A DNA stretch of 64,000 bases from Ensifer sesbaniae (GTDB taxonomy: Bacteria; Pseudomonadota; Alphaproteobacteria; Rhizobiales; Rhizobiaceae). Positions 37,254 to 46,399 of the stretch are shown piece by piece. The position numbers and the translations under genes are program-made. The notes beneath the pieces are model-generated. The model was not told the DNA's origin, did no database searches, and saw only the letters and a list, made by a program, of their open reading frames with translations. The stretch is from positions 1,054,001-1,118,000 of the forward strand of contig NZ_JABEKU010000001.1 in the NCBI RefSeq assembly GCF_013283665.1, read 5' to 3'. The stretch's first letter is position 1. Every line of letters begins with the position of its first letter.

Positions 37254-37359
37254 TACAGCGCCGCGCGTCTTATCAGACGCGCAAAGGTCGCTGTAGCACT
37301 TTGATTTGCTGCATGTCTTTGTCCTTAGATCGAGGTCGATTGAAGGAGACATGCAGTAG
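37254..37359. repeat. Rhizobial intergenic palindromic repeat, family B, full copy
   Basis: Two nested palindromes: TACAGCG...CGCTGTA (37254-37296, with GCGCGTCT/AGACGCGC inside) and CTGCATGTCT...AGACATGCAG (37309-37357). It is nearly identical over about 105 bases to 52109-52214 and shares its first palindrome with partial copies at 48302-48346 and 61064-61110. RIME/ABC-type mosaic element. Confidence 0.75.
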
Positions 37360-37441
37360 CCATTGCCTTCGCACAAACGTTCAAGCCGGCTGCCGCCGGG
37401 CGACCTATATCCTGTCTCTATCAAACCGATGGAGACAGCCG

Positions 37442-37822
37442 ATGGACAACGCGACGAAGACCCACAAGCCGATCAATTTCGCCGAAAAGCTCTCGCTCTT
37501 CAGCGATCAGTGGCAACCGCGCGTCATTGCCGAACTCAATGACTACCAGTTCAAGATCGTGCGCATCGAGGGCGACTTCATCTGGCACGATCACAAGGAT
37601 ACCGATGAAGCCTTCATCGTGCTCGAAGGCACGCTGCGCATCGATTTCCGCGACGGGTCGGTGACGCTCGGGCCGGGAGAGATGTACGTCGTGCCGAAGG
37701 GCGTGGAGCACAAGCCCTATGCGGAGCGTGAGGTGAAGATGCTGCTGATCGAGCCGCGCGGCACCCTCAACACCGGCCACGAGGGCGGAGAACGCACGGC
37801 GGAAAAAGACCGCTGGATCTGA
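37442..37822 (+). CDS. Small cupin-domain protein
   Basis: 126 aa, one cupin barrel. Metal-ligand motif WHDHKDTDEAFIVLEGTLRI and second motif VPKGVEHKPYAE. The start at 37442 gives the usual length; the same frame upstream runs into the repeat and is not coding. Function unknown; many such proteins bind metal without known catalysis. Confidence 0.82.
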   Translation: MDNATKTHKPINFAEKLSLFSDQWQPRVIAELNDYQFKIVRIEGDFIWHDHKDTDEAFIVLEGTLRIDFRDGSVTLGPGEMYVVPKGVEHKPYAEREVKMLLIEPRGTLNTGHEGGERTAEKDRWI

Positions 37823-37886
37823 TGCTTGAGATCGGCACGGCATGAAGGCGCTTGCTGATCGGCAGGGCGTCGGGGTAGAGGAAGAC

Positions 37887-38390
37887 ATGCCCGAAAAGAT
37901 CCTCGTCAGCGCCTGCCTCATGGGCCATGCCGTCCGCTACGATGGCCAGTCGAAGCCGCTCATACATCCGGCGATCGATCGCTGGCGGGCCGAGGGCCGT
38001 CTCGTGGCCATCTGTCCGGAAATGTCTGCCGGCATGCCGGTGCCGCGTCCGCCGGCCGAGATCGCCGCCGGCGCCGTCGGCAAGGACGTGCTGACCGGCC
38101 ATGCAAAGGTGCTGGAGATCAACGGCCGCGACGTCACCGAAGGTTTCGTGCAGGCTGCCGAGAACGCGCTTTCGCTGGCGCGGGAAACGGGCTGTCGCTT
38201 CGCACTGCTGATCGATGGCAGTCCGTCCTGCGGCTCCGGCTTCGTCTATGACGGAAGCTTTACCGGCATGCGCCACGCCGGGGAGGGGGTGACGGCAGCA
38301 CTGCTCGCCGGCCAGGGCATCGAAGTCTATTCGGACAGGCAGATCGAGGCGCTGGTCGCGCGGATCGAGGCATTGGAAAGCCCAGAATAA
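37887..38390 (+). CDS. DUF523 family protein
   Basis: 167 aa from the ATG at 37887 (GAGGAAG just upstream). Conserved Cys motifs SACLMGHAVRYDG, AICPEMSAGM and DGSPSCGSG identify DUF523 (YbbK-like). The three Cys suggest an Fe-S or other metal site, but the function is not known. Ends at a strong bidirectional terminator. Confidence 0.87.
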   Translation: MPEKILVSACLMGHAVRYDGQSKPLIHPAIDRWRAEGRLVAICPEMSAGMPVPRPPAEIAAGAVGKDVLTGHAKVLEINGRDVTEGFVQAAENALSLARETGCRFALLIDGSPSCGSGFVYDGSFTGMRHAGEGVTAALLAGQGIEVYSDRQIEALVARIEALESPE

Positions 38391-38393
38391 AAG

Positions 38394-38424
38394 ATTGCGC
38401 CCCTGCTTCTCTCAGGGGCGCAAT
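38394..38424. terminator. Bidirectional intrinsic terminator
   Basis: Perfect 12-bp stem (38394-38405 with 38413-38424) and 7-base loop between the convergent DUF523 gene and the secreted-protein gene. CTTTTATT follows on the minus strand and TCTCTCG on the plus strand. Confidence 0.85.
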
Positions 38425-38506
38425 CTCTCGCTGTTGCAGCGAAACGCCCGTCAGCCTTGCATGCAGGGGACAGCTGAGCGGGGCAGGGAACTTTCCCGAT
38501 AGGAGA

Positions 38507-39034
38507 TCAGTCTAGCCGAAGTTCGAGGGTGGACGGATCAAATTGCTGTGAGCCGTCTGCTGCCGCCTTCTTAACTGTGCCGCCCATGGAGGCGCCGACA
38601 GGCGTGACCGCGGCGGTCTTTGCGGTCTGGTCGATCGCGATCATCTTCGCGTCGTCCGCCACCGGGTTCTGGTCGTTCGCATTCGTCGAGACGATGACCG
38701 TCGGGGAGGCATCGCCTTCGACGGATGCCGCCTTGATGAATTCCTGCGAGGGCTTGCTGACGAAGACGACGGGCGAGCCACCGAGCCAGGCCTCGGTGCG
38801 CACCATCTTCATCTCGCCGTTGATTTTCTTGAGCTCGACCGTTTCATCGCCCGCCGCGATCGTCGGCACGACATAGGTCACCTTCTTCTTCGATTGCAGC
38901 GGCGGGCATGCGGCGCAAGAGACCGTGGCGACACTGGCATTGTCGGTCGTACCGGAAGCGACCGACTCGATCGACGACGCCGCCGCGTTGCCGGCGGCAA
39001 GCCCGAGAACGGTGGTGATCAGCAACAGGCGCAT
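38507..39034 (-). CDS. Secreted hypothetical protein with a CxxC motif
   Basis: 175 aa from the ATG at 39034 (GGGAGAAG upstream). Signal peptide ends near residue 20 (NAAAS). The mature part starts Ser/Thr-rich and has SCAACPPL (a CxxC pair) near residue 40, then a mixed domain with VTYVVPTI and VVFVSKPSQEF. No recognised family; probably periplasmic. Followed by the bidirectional terminator. Confidence 0.68.
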   Translation of the reverse strand: MRLLLITTVLGLAAGNAAASSIESVASGTTDNASVATVSCAACPPLQSKKKVTYVVPTIAAGDETVELKKINGEMKMVRTEAWLGGSPVVFVSKPSQEFIKAASVEGDASPTVIVSTNANDQNPVADDAKMIAIDQTAKTAAVTPVGASMGGTVKKAAADGSQQFDPSTLELRLD

Positions 39035-39140
39035 AGGCTTCTCCCGCAATTGTTAGCGGCGAGAATATGCGCTCTCCCTTACTTTCCCGTCAGGAGAATT
39101 GGTAAAAATAGAATGATCCGGGAATGAGTTCCGCTCCGGT

Positions 39141-40418
39141 TCACGCTTTCTCGTTCTCGCGTGCAACCGCGCGCCAGCCGATATCGTGCCGGTAGAAGCC
39201 GTTCTCCCAGGAAACGGCCGCAACCGCCGCATAGGCTCTGTCCTTGGCTCTGCCGGCATTTTCACCCGTTGCGGTGACGTTGAGCACGCGGCCGCCGGTC
39301 GCGACCAGGGCTCCGTCCTTCATGGCCGTGCCGGCATGGAACACCTTGGTGGTGTCGGAGGGCGCGGGAAGGGCGTCGATCGGCGTGTTCTTGGCGTAGC
39401 TTCCGGGATAGCCCTTGGAGGCCATGACGACGGTCAGCGCCGTCTCGTCGCGCCATTCTGCGCTCATGCCGGCGAGCGTGCCGGTTGCCGCGGCATAGAG
39501 CAGCGGCAGCAGGTCGCTCTTCATCCGCATCATCAATACCTGGCATTCCGGGTCGCCGAAACGGACGTTGTATTCGATGAGTTCCGGTCCCTTGGCGGTG
39601 ATCATCAGCCCGGCAAAGAAGACGCCGGAGAAGGGATGGCCGCTTTCCGCCATGCCGCGCATCGTCGGCTCGATGATTTCCTTCATCGTCCGTTCGATCA
39701 TTTCCGCGGTCATGACCGGGGCGGGCGAGTAGGCGCCCATGCCGCCGGTGTTCGGTCCGGTATCGCCGTCGCCGACGCGCTTGTGGTCCTGGGCGGAGGC
39801 AAGCGCCAGCGCGGTCTTGCCGTCACAGAGGCAGAAGAAGCTTGCTTCTTCGCCATCGAGATAGGCTTCCACCACCACTTCGGCGCCGGCGGCACCAAAG
39901 GCGCCGGCAAAACAATCGTCGACGGCGGCGAGCGCCTCATCGAGTGTCATCGCCACGGTTACACCCTTGCCGGCAGCCAGGCCGTCGGCCTTGATGACGA
40001 TCGGCACACCCTGTTCGCGCACATAGGCCTTTGCCGTCTCGGCATCGGTGAAGCGGCCATAGGCGCCGGTCGGAATGCCGTAGCGGGCGCAGAGATCCTT
40101 GGTGAAGCCCTTGGAGCCTTCAAGCTGGGCGGCGGCTGCGGACGGGCCGAAGACGGCGATGCCGGCTGCGCGCAGGACGTCGGCGAGACCGGCGACGAGC
40201 GGCCCTTCGGGACCGACCACCACGAAATCGATCGCTTCCTTGCGGCAGAAGTCGGCGACGGCCGCATGGTCTTCCGTGTCGAGCGCGATGATGGCAGCTT
40301 CTTCGGCGATGCCGGGATTGCCCGGTGCTGCATAAAGCTTCGTCAGTTTGGGAGACTGTGCAATCTTCCATGCTAGGGCGTGCTCGCGCCCACCCGATCC
40401 GATCAGAAGAACCTTCAT
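39141..40418 (-). CDS. purD: Phosphoribosylamine-glycine ligase
   Basis: 425 aa, full length. ATP-grasp GAR synthetase of purine synthesis: [55 protein letters not shown] and [10 protein letters not shown]. The last block carries the metal-binding Glu and Asn. Downstream of the GGDEF-EAL gene on the same strand after a 106-base gap, so it probably has its own promoter. Confidence 0.96.
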   Translation of the reverse strand: MKVLLIGSGGREHALAWKIAQSPKLTKLYAAPGNPGIAEEAAIIALDTEDHAAVADFCRKEAIDFVVVGPEGPLVAGLADVLRAAGIAVFGPSAAAAQLEGSKGFTKDLCARYGIPTGAYGRFTDAETAKAYVREQGVPIVIKADGLAAGKGVTVAMTLDEALAAVDDCFAGAFGAAGAEVVVEAYLDGEEASFFCLCDGKTALALASAQDHKRVGDGDTGPNTGGMGAYSPAPVMTAEMIERTMKEIIEPTMRGMAESGHPFSGVFFAGLMITAKGPELIEYNVRFGDPECQVLMMRMKSDLLPLLYAAATGTLAGMSAEWRDETALTVVMASKGYPGSYAKNTPIDALPAPSDTTKVFHAGTAMKDGALVATGGRVLNVTATGENAGRAKDRAYAAVAAVSWENGFYRHDIGWRAVARENEKA

Positions 40419-40524
40419 TGCAGCCCCCGATATCCCGAAATTGCTGCGCTGCGGTTAGGACGGCAGGGCGGCAAGGTCAAGGGAAAACGGGAGTCCGGCC
40501 AGCGATTCCCGCAATCACCGGCGT

Positions 40525-42894
40525 TCAGGCGATGGCCTGCCGGCTTTGCAGGTCGTCCTGTCCATCGCCGTGCGCGTAGCGGGCGGTACGTGTCAGCGCC
40601 CAGATCGCCAGGTCCTCGATCGGCAGCGGCTTGCTGATGAGATAGCCCTGGAACAGGTCGCAGCCCGCAGCCGTCAGCATGGAGAGCTTTTCCGGCGTGT
40701 CGATGCCTTCGCCGACGACGGCGACGTCCTTGGCATGGCAGAGCGCGATCAGTGCCTTGAGCACCGGTAGAGATTGCGAGGCGGTGAGGTTCGAGACCAG
40801 CGCCCGGTCGAGCTTGATCGTGTCGGCCGTGTATTCGATGATCTGCTGCACGGAGGTGTAGCCGGCGCCGAAATCGTCGATCGAAAGGCGGAAGCCCCTC
40901 TGGCGCAGGGCGTCGATGTTGCGGCGAAGCTGGTCGCTGAACTTGACGGCGAAGGTTTCGGTGAGCTCGATTTCGATCGAACGCGCCTCCAGCCCATGCA
41001 TCTCCAGGCAGTCGGAGAAATGATCGGCGATCGCCTTCGAATGCAGTTCGGCCGAGGAGATGTTGATCGCCAGTACCGTTTGCGGGCCGAAGAGGGCCTT
41101 GAGCTGGCCGCAATCCGACATCGCCTTGTTGATCACCCACCAGTCGATCTTGGTGAAAAGGCCCGAGCTTTCGGCGATCGGCACGAATTCGTCCGGGGTA
41201 ACGTTGCCGAGAACGGGCGAGTACCAGCGCAAGAGCGCTTCGCAACCGGTCACGCGACCATCGGTGTCGACCATCGGCATATAGACGAGGTGAAACTGTT
41301 CGTCCGGATCCAGCGAACGCAGTTCGTCCTGGATCTGGCGCAGCCGCGTACGCTTGTCGTGAAGGGCGCGGGAGAAGCGGGCCGAGCGGTTCTTGCCGCT
41401 GGTCTTTGCCTGATACATCGCGGCATCGGCGTTCGAGATCAGCTCGGCAAGGTTGGTCGCGTCATCAGGGCAGATCGCAGCGCCGATGCTTGCGGTCACC
41501 GGATAGCGCTTGTCGGAGACCTCGAAGCCGTCCTCGAACAGCCCCAGAATGGCGGCCGAAATTTCCCGGACCGTGCCGTCGCCCGGCCGCGACCGCACGA
41601 AGACGGCGAATTCGTCGCCGGAGAGGCGGGCAAGAATGGCCGGCTTCTGGCCGCGCCGCTCGGTGATCGCATCGACCCGCTCGCCGATCCGGGCGGCCAG
41701 CGTCTTCAGAAGCTCGTCGCCGATCTCGTGGCCATGCTTGTCGTTGACGAACTTGAAGTTGTCGATGTCGATGAACAGCAGGCTGCACTTCTCGCCGGCG
41801 GCGATCGCCTCGCGCACGGCACCGGCGGCAAGCGCGTTGAAATGGCCGCGATTGCTGATCCCGGTCAGGGTGTCGGTCCAGGAGCTGCGCTGCACCAATT
41901 TCAACGATTGCACCGACTGCCGATGGAGTTCGCGGATATTCTCCGTCAGCCGCCCGATCTCGCCTCTCTCCTCCATGTCGCGGATCTCGTCGCGCGCGCC
42001 CACCATCACCGCCATCACATCGGCGTCGAGCGTGGCGATCGGATCGGTGATGAAACGGCGGATCAGCATGATGATCAGCCAGATCGAGAACAGGCTCATG
42101 GCGACGGCGCCGAGCGCCAGCAGAAACTTCTGCCGGGCCATCAGCGCATCGAAATGCTTGCTGGGAACGGTCAGCGTTGCGTAGAGCGAAGGCCCGAGAT
42201 GGACGCTTGCCGAAAGGTCATCGGTGATCGCCAACGGCCAGGGCTGGAGCACGATGTCGGAGCCGTATTCCTTCTTCAGCGCCTGCTGCATGTCGAGGAA
42301 GCGGTCCGGCTGGATCGCGACCTGGACGAGCAGGGCGCTCGATTTCTTGCTAGGCAGCGGCCGGGTGAAGGCAATCGGATCGAGGAAGAAGGAATAGACG
42401 ATGCGCGGTCTTTGCCCGGCTTCGTAGAGGTAGGTCCAGTCGGCGAGCTTGTCTTCGCGGATCAGCCGGCGGGCGAGGTTGAGCTGGGCATCGTCGATCT
42501 GGGCGAAGGGATCCCAGCTGTTTTCGAAATAGTAGTCCGTTTTCAGCTCGGAGGTCAGGAGCGCCAGCGAGACGTAGTCCGTCGGGTCGTCCAGAAGCGA
42601 CTTGAGGCTCTCCTGCAGCCTGACGCCGAGCGCATTGGCGCGGTAGTTCTCGTCCGTTTCGGAAACATACTGGCGCAGTGAGTTGCCGTTCAGGAGCGCA
42701 TTGAGGAAGGCCTTGCTGCGGCCGATCTCGTTTTGAAAAACGGCGGCCGCATGTTCCAGTCGCTGCGACAGTTTGGCATGTTCGAGCGCACGGATCGAGC
42801 GGCTCTGCGTGACGTGCACCGAGACCGCTGCCAGCAGGTAGCCAGCGAGAACGACGGGAAAGATCAGGATGAGCGCGCGTTTGCCGAGGTTCAC
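40525..42894 (-). CDS. Membrane GGDEF-EAL c-di-GMP protein, MbaA-like
   Basis: 789 aa from the GTG at 42894, overlapping the upstream stop codon (GTGA). Membrane helices at about 5-27 and 256-278 enclose a 230-residue periplasmic sensor; a short HAMP-like linker, GGDEF domain (about 335-505) and EAL domain (about 515-775) follow. The cyclase motif is SGDEF (425-429), an accepted active variant. EAL (552-554), NISSAEL, ELTE and DDFGAGY keep the phosphodiesterase residues. Encoded with a PotD-like binding protein, so its output may respond to polyamines, as for Vibrio NspS-MbaA. Confidence 0.88.
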   Translation of the reverse strand: MNLGKRALILIFPVVLAGYLLAAVSVHVTQSRSIRALEHAKLSQRLEHAAAVFQNEIGRSKAFLNALLNGNSLRQYVSETDENYRANALGVRLQESLKSLLDDPTDYVSLALLTSELKTDYYFENSWDPFAQIDDAQLNLARRLIREDKLADWTYLYEAGQRPRIVYSFFLDPIAFTRPLPSKKSSALLVQVAIQPDRFLDMQQALKKEYGSDIVLQPWPLAITDDLSASVHLGPSLYATLTVPSKHFDALMARQKFLLALGAVAMSLFSIWLIIMLIRRFITDPIATLDADVMAVMVGARDEIRDMEERGEIGRLTENIRELHRQSVQSLKLVQRSSWTDTLTGISNRGHFNALAAGAVREAIAAGEKCSLLFIDIDNFKFVNDKHGHEIGDELLKTLAARIGERVDAITERRGQKPAILARLSGDEFAVFVRSRPGDGTVREISAAILGLFEDGFEVSDKRYPVTASIGAAICPDDATNLAELISNADAAMYQAKTSGKNRSARFSRALHDKRTRLRQIQDELRSLDPDEQFHLVYMPMVDTDGRVTGCEALLRWYSPVLGNVTPDEFVPIAESSGLFTKIDWWVINKAMSDCGQLKALFGPQTVLAINISSAELHSKAIADHFSDCLEMHGLEARSIEIELTETFAVKFSDQLRRNIDALRQRGFRLSIDDFGAGYTSVQQIIEYTADTIKLDRALVSNLTASQSLPVLKALIALCHAKDVAVVGEGIDTPEKLSMLTAAGCDLFQGYLISKPLPIEDLAIWALTRTARYAHGDGQDDLQSRQAIA

Positions 42895-43931
42895 TGGAAG
42901 TTCGCCAATGTGCTGATGATGCGCCGGCGCAATTGCACCGACTCTGTGGACAGTTCCTGTTGATACTGGCTCTTGGCCAGGATGTCGGGCGAGGGGTAGA
43001 TGGCGGGGTCGGCGCGGACTGCTTCCGGCAGGAGCGCATAGGCGGCCCGGCTTGCCGTCGGCATGTTGAGCGCCAGCGCGTTCGCGGCGGCACTTCCGGG
43101 CGAACCGAGATAGTCGAGGAGAGCGAGTGCGCGATCCTTGTTCGGCGAATTGGCGACGACCGACATGCAATCGAGCCAGGAAAGCGTGCCTTCCTTGGGA
43201 ACGGCGTAGCGCCAGATGCCGCGCGTACCGGCTTTGTCGTTGAGCACGTGCTGGTCGCCGCTATAGCCCAGCGCCATGTGGATGTCCTTGCTGACCGTCG
43301 GATTCTGGATCGAGCTGATGACGTATTCGTAGGTGAGCACCGAGGGCGCCTGTTCCTTCATCAGACCGAAGGCCGCTTTCAGCGTCGCGCTGTCGTTGGT
43401 GTTGATCGATTGGCCGAGCAGCATCAGCGGCGCGACGAAGGCCTCGTTGTGGTCGTCATACATGGCGACATGCTTGGCAAGCGCCGGGGCCGGGCGCATG
43501 AGATCCTGCCAGGAGGTCGGCACCTCCGTAACGACGTCCGATCGGTAGAGGATGCCCATCGTGCCCCAGAGGTAGGGCAGGCCGCGGCCCGAGCAGCGCT
43601 TGCGCCAGCTTTCGTCGTAGTCGCGCAGAGAGGCGACATTGGTCTCGTCGAGCTTTTCGAGCACGCCCTTGCGGCCAAAAAGGGCGGCGCTGTTTTCACC
43701 AGTGACCACCAGGTCGACGCGGCTGTTCGGGTCGGCCAGCACTTCGTCGCGCGTGTCGCCGCTATCGTAATAGACCTGATGCACCGCAACGCCTGTGATC
43801 GCCGTCCAGCGGTCCAGGATCTTCTGGTCGATATAGGATTCCCAGATCAGCAGGTTCAGGGTCTCGGCCGGTGCCGCCGTTGCAAAAAGCAACGTCGCCA
43901 GAAAGGCCGGAATCACCGTTCGCCCCTGCAT
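42891..43931 (-). CDS. PotD/NspS-like periplasmic polyamine-binding protein
   Basis: 346 aa with a signal peptide (cleavage after APA, residue 22). Aligns with spermidine/putrescine-binding PotD along its length: IWESYID, LPYLWGTMGILY, PTSWQDLM, VPKEGTLSWLDC and NMPTASRAA. Residues matching PotD ligand contacts are kept: W30, Y33, D160, E163, W252 and D254. No ABC permease or ATPase is nearby; instead the gene overlaps the GGDEF-EAL gene by 4 bases. The likely role is therefore sensing, not uptake. Confidence 0.85.
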   Translation of the reverse strand: MQGRTVIPAFLATLLFATAAPAETLNLLIWESYIDQKILDRWTAITGVAVHQVYYDSGDTRDEVLADPNSRVDLVVTGENSAALFGRKGVLEKLDETNVASLRDYDESWRKRCSGRGLPYLWGTMGILYRSDVVTEVPTSWQDLMRPAPALAKHVAMYDDHNEAFVAPLMLLGQSINTNDSATLKAAFGLMKEQAPSVLTYEYVISSIQNPTVSKDIHMALGYSGDQHVLNDKAGTRGIWRYAVPKEGTLSWLDCMSVVANSPNKDRALALLDYLGSPGSAAANALALNMPTASRAAYALLPEAVRADPAIYPSPDILAKSQYQQELSTESVQLRRRIISTLANFQ

Positions 43932-44046
43932 TGCATACCCCTGCCCAAGCCCGTCAGACGACCGTAGCGCGCAAAAATTGATGAATGATTACGTGGGGCT
44001 GCGACGGGTAAGGAAGGTGTCGGGTGCGGCTTGCCGCTCAAACGAA

Positions 44047-44073
44047 ACCGGGCGCCGCATGGCGGCGCCCGGT
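44047..44073 (-). terminator. Terminator of the MFS exporter gene
   Basis: Perfect 12-bp GC-rich stem with a 3-base loop (44047-44058 with 44062-44073), followed on the minus strand by TTTCGTTTG, about 30 bases past the stop. Confidence 0.75.
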
Positions 44074-44104
44074 GAATTTGCAAGGACAATCTCTGCGCGA
44101 AACA

Positions 44105-45301
44105 CTATCTCGCCGGGATCTTCGGCAGCAGGATCGTGAGGATACCGAGCAGCGGAAGATAGGAGCAGACGGTGTAGACAAACTCGATGCCCTGCCGGTC
44201 GGCGAAGATGCCGAGCACGGCCGCGCCCATGCCGCCGAAGCCGAAGGCGAAACCGAAGAAGACGCCGGCGATCAGCCCGACCCGACCCGGCACCAGTTCC
44301 TGGGCAAAGACGACGATCGCCGAGAAGGCCGAGGAGAAGATCAGGCCGATGACGATCGACAGAACCCCGGTCCAGAAGAGGTTCGCATAGGGCAGCAGCA
44401 AGGCGAAGGGGATGACGCCGAGGATCGAGAACCAGATGACGAAGCGGGCGCCGTAGCGGTCGCCGATCGGGCCGCCGAGGAAGGTTCCGGCCGCGGCCGC
44501 GCCGAGGAACAGGAACAGCATGAGTTGTGCCTCCTGAACGCCGACGCCGAACTTCTCGATGACGAAGAAGGTGAAATAGCTGGAGATGCTGGCCATGTAG
44601 ACGTTCTTCGTGGCCGTCAGCAGCACCAGCACGGCGACCGCCCACATCACCCGCCCCTTCGGCAGGGGAAGGGTGCGGCTCGGCGCCGGCCGGCTCATCG
44701 TCGTGCGGCGATGGCGGACATGCCAGGTGCTGACCCAGGAGAGCACGAAGAAGCCGATGATCGCGACGATCGAGAACCAGCTGAGGCTTCCCTGGCCAAA
44801 GGGAATGACGATGAAGGCGGCAAGCAGCGGCCCCATGGCGCTGCCGGCGTTTCCGCCCACCTGGAACAGCGATTGCGCCAGGCCGTGGCGACCGCCGGAG
44901 GCGAGGCGGGCGATGCGGGAGGACTCCGGATGGAAGATCGCCGACCCGATGCCGATGAGGCTTGCCGCAATGAGGAGAACCCAGAAGTCGCGGGCATTGG
45001 CAAGCAGGATCAGGCCGCTGCAGGTCGAGAGCATCGCAACTGGCAGCGAATAGGGCAGCGCCCAGCGGTCGGTGATGATGCCGACGGCCGGCTGCAGCAT
45101 CGATGCCGTCAGCTGGAAGGTGAAGGTCAGGAGGCCGATCTGCACGAAATCGAGCGCGTAGTTCGCCTTGAGCAGCGGGTAGAGCGCGGTCAGCAGCGAC
45201 TGCATGATGTCGTTCAGCATATGGCAGAAGCTGACAGCCAGGATGACGGAGAAGGCCGTCTTTTCTGGGGTGATCCCGGAAGTTGAGGTCACGGTAGACA
45301 T
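44105..45301 (-). CDS. fsr: Fsr-like MFS exporter
   Basis: 398 aa from the ATG at 45301 (AAGGAA upstream). Twelve-helix major facilitator resembling fosmidomycin-resistance protein Fsr: SFCHMLNDIMQSLLTALYP at the first helix, IFHPESSRIARLASGGRHGL in the loop, and GPIGDRYGAR in the second half. Probably a drug or metabolite exporter; the substrate is unknown. A longer frame upstream is not coding. Divergent from an AraC regulator 108 bases away that likely controls it. Confidence 0.86.
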   Translation of the reverse strand: MSTVTSTSGITPEKTAFSVILAVSFCHMLNDIMQSLLTALYPLLKANYALDFVQIGLLTFTFQLTASMLQPAVGIITDRWALPYSLPVAMLSTCSGLILLANARDFWVLLIAASLIGIGSAIFHPESSRIARLASGGRHGLAQSLFQVGGNAGSAMGPLLAAFIVIPFGQGSLSWFSIVAIIGFFVLSWVSTWHVRHRRTTMSRPAPSRTLPLPKGRVMWAVAVLVLLTATKNVYMASISSYFTFFVIEKFGVGVQEAQLMLFLFLGAAAAGTFLGGPIGDRYGARFVIWFSILGVIPFALLLPYANLFWTGVLSIVIGLIFSSAFSAIVVFAQELVPGRVGLIAGVFFGFAFGFGGMGAAVLGIFADRQGIEFVYTVCSYLPLLGILTILLPKIPAR

Positions 45302-45409
45302 GGGTGATTCCTTGCCGTCTCGAAGGTTGTATGCGGCGTGGTTATCTGTACTGAGGTTGCGATTGGCCTGCTTTTGTGATCTGGTCGAGTTCTTTCGTGA
45401 GTGGGCCAG

Positions 45410-46225
45410 ATGCCGATCCGCCGATTTCCCTTGCCGCAGCTTCCCGATGAGGATCACTTTCGCAACCTCGATTGGATCGAGACGGGAAACGCCCCGGTGC
45501 TGGCATTGGGGCGAGACTACAGTGCCGGCCTTCTCGTCCCTTTCCACAGCCATACGCGCACGCAACTCTGGTGGGCGCGCGGCGGCGTCGTGCTGATGCG
45601 CACCGAACGCGGACGCTGGATGGTTCCGCCCGGCCATGCCCTGCTGATCCCGGCCGGCATGCAGCACTCGGCCGAGATGATCAGCGACGTGCGCATGCAT
45701 TCGATCTACTTCGCGCCGGACCTGCTTTTCGCCGAGCGGCCGATGGTCATGGAGATCAACCCGCTCGCCGGCAGCCTCGTCGATGCGCTCGTCGGCATCG
45801 AGAACGAGACGATGTCGGAGCGGCGCGAGCAACTGGTCACGGATCTGCTTCTGGAAGAAATCGGCCGGCTGCGGGAACGCCCGCTCGGCCTGCCGTTCCC
45901 GCGCGACGAGAAACTTGCAGCGCTGTGCCGACAGTTCCTGCAGGCGCCGTCGGCGGCAGCGAGCATCGACCAGTGGGCGGACCGGATGGGCCTCAGCCGA
46001 CGATCGTTCACGCGGTTTTTCCGCAAGGAGACGGGGGTCAGCTTCGTCACCTGGCGCCAGCAGGCCTGTATCTTCGCATCCTTGCCGCTGCTGGCCAATG
46101 GCGAGCCGATCACCAATGTGGCGCTCGATGCCGGCTACGAGAACGTCGCCGCCTTCACCACCATGTTTCGCCGCATGCTCGGCAGCCCGCCGAGTGTTTA
46201 TCTCAAGACCTATCTTGGGCAGTGA
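45410..46225 (+). CDS. AraC-family regulator with cupin sensor domain
   Basis: 271 aa from the ATG at 45410 (a GTG three codons earlier is also possible). An N-terminal cupin (about 35-100, with FHSHTRTQLWWARGG and PPGHALLIPAGMQHS) is followed by two AraC helix-turn-helix units (about 175-270, ending DAGYENVAAFTTMFRRMLG). Divergent from the Fsr-like exporter, so probably its regulator and possibly an autoregulator. Confidence 0.87.
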   Translation: MPIRRFPLPQLPDEDHFRNLDWIETGNAPVLALGRDYSAGLLVPFHSHTRTQLWWARGGVVLMRTERGRWMVPPGHALLIPAGMQHSAEMISDVRMHSIYFAPDLLFAERPMVMEINPLAGSLVDALVGIENETMSERREQLVTDLLLEEIGRLRERPLGLPFPRDEKLAALCRQFLQAPSAAASIDQWADRMGLSRRSFTRFFRKETGVSFVTWRQQACIFASLPLLANGEPITNVALDAGYENVAAFTTMFRRMLGSPPSVYLKTYLGQ

Positions 46226-46399
46226 TCGGCGTCGGCACGTCGGGTATGGCAAAGGAAGCTTGAATTGACCTGGTTAACGGAATCGTAGGAACAAGCCGGA
46301 ATAAGTCGCCCTGTGCCGTTCCAGTCCGCGTCTGCCTCCCTCGTCCTGTCGGCACGGTCAATGCTTCGCCCCGGCGAATGATACTTCCGGAGTTGTTTC

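Noticed and set aside
37301..37441. Upstream extension of the cupin frame
   Set aside because: The extension lies in the family B repeat, whose palindromes often produce spurious short frames. The cupin starts at 37442.
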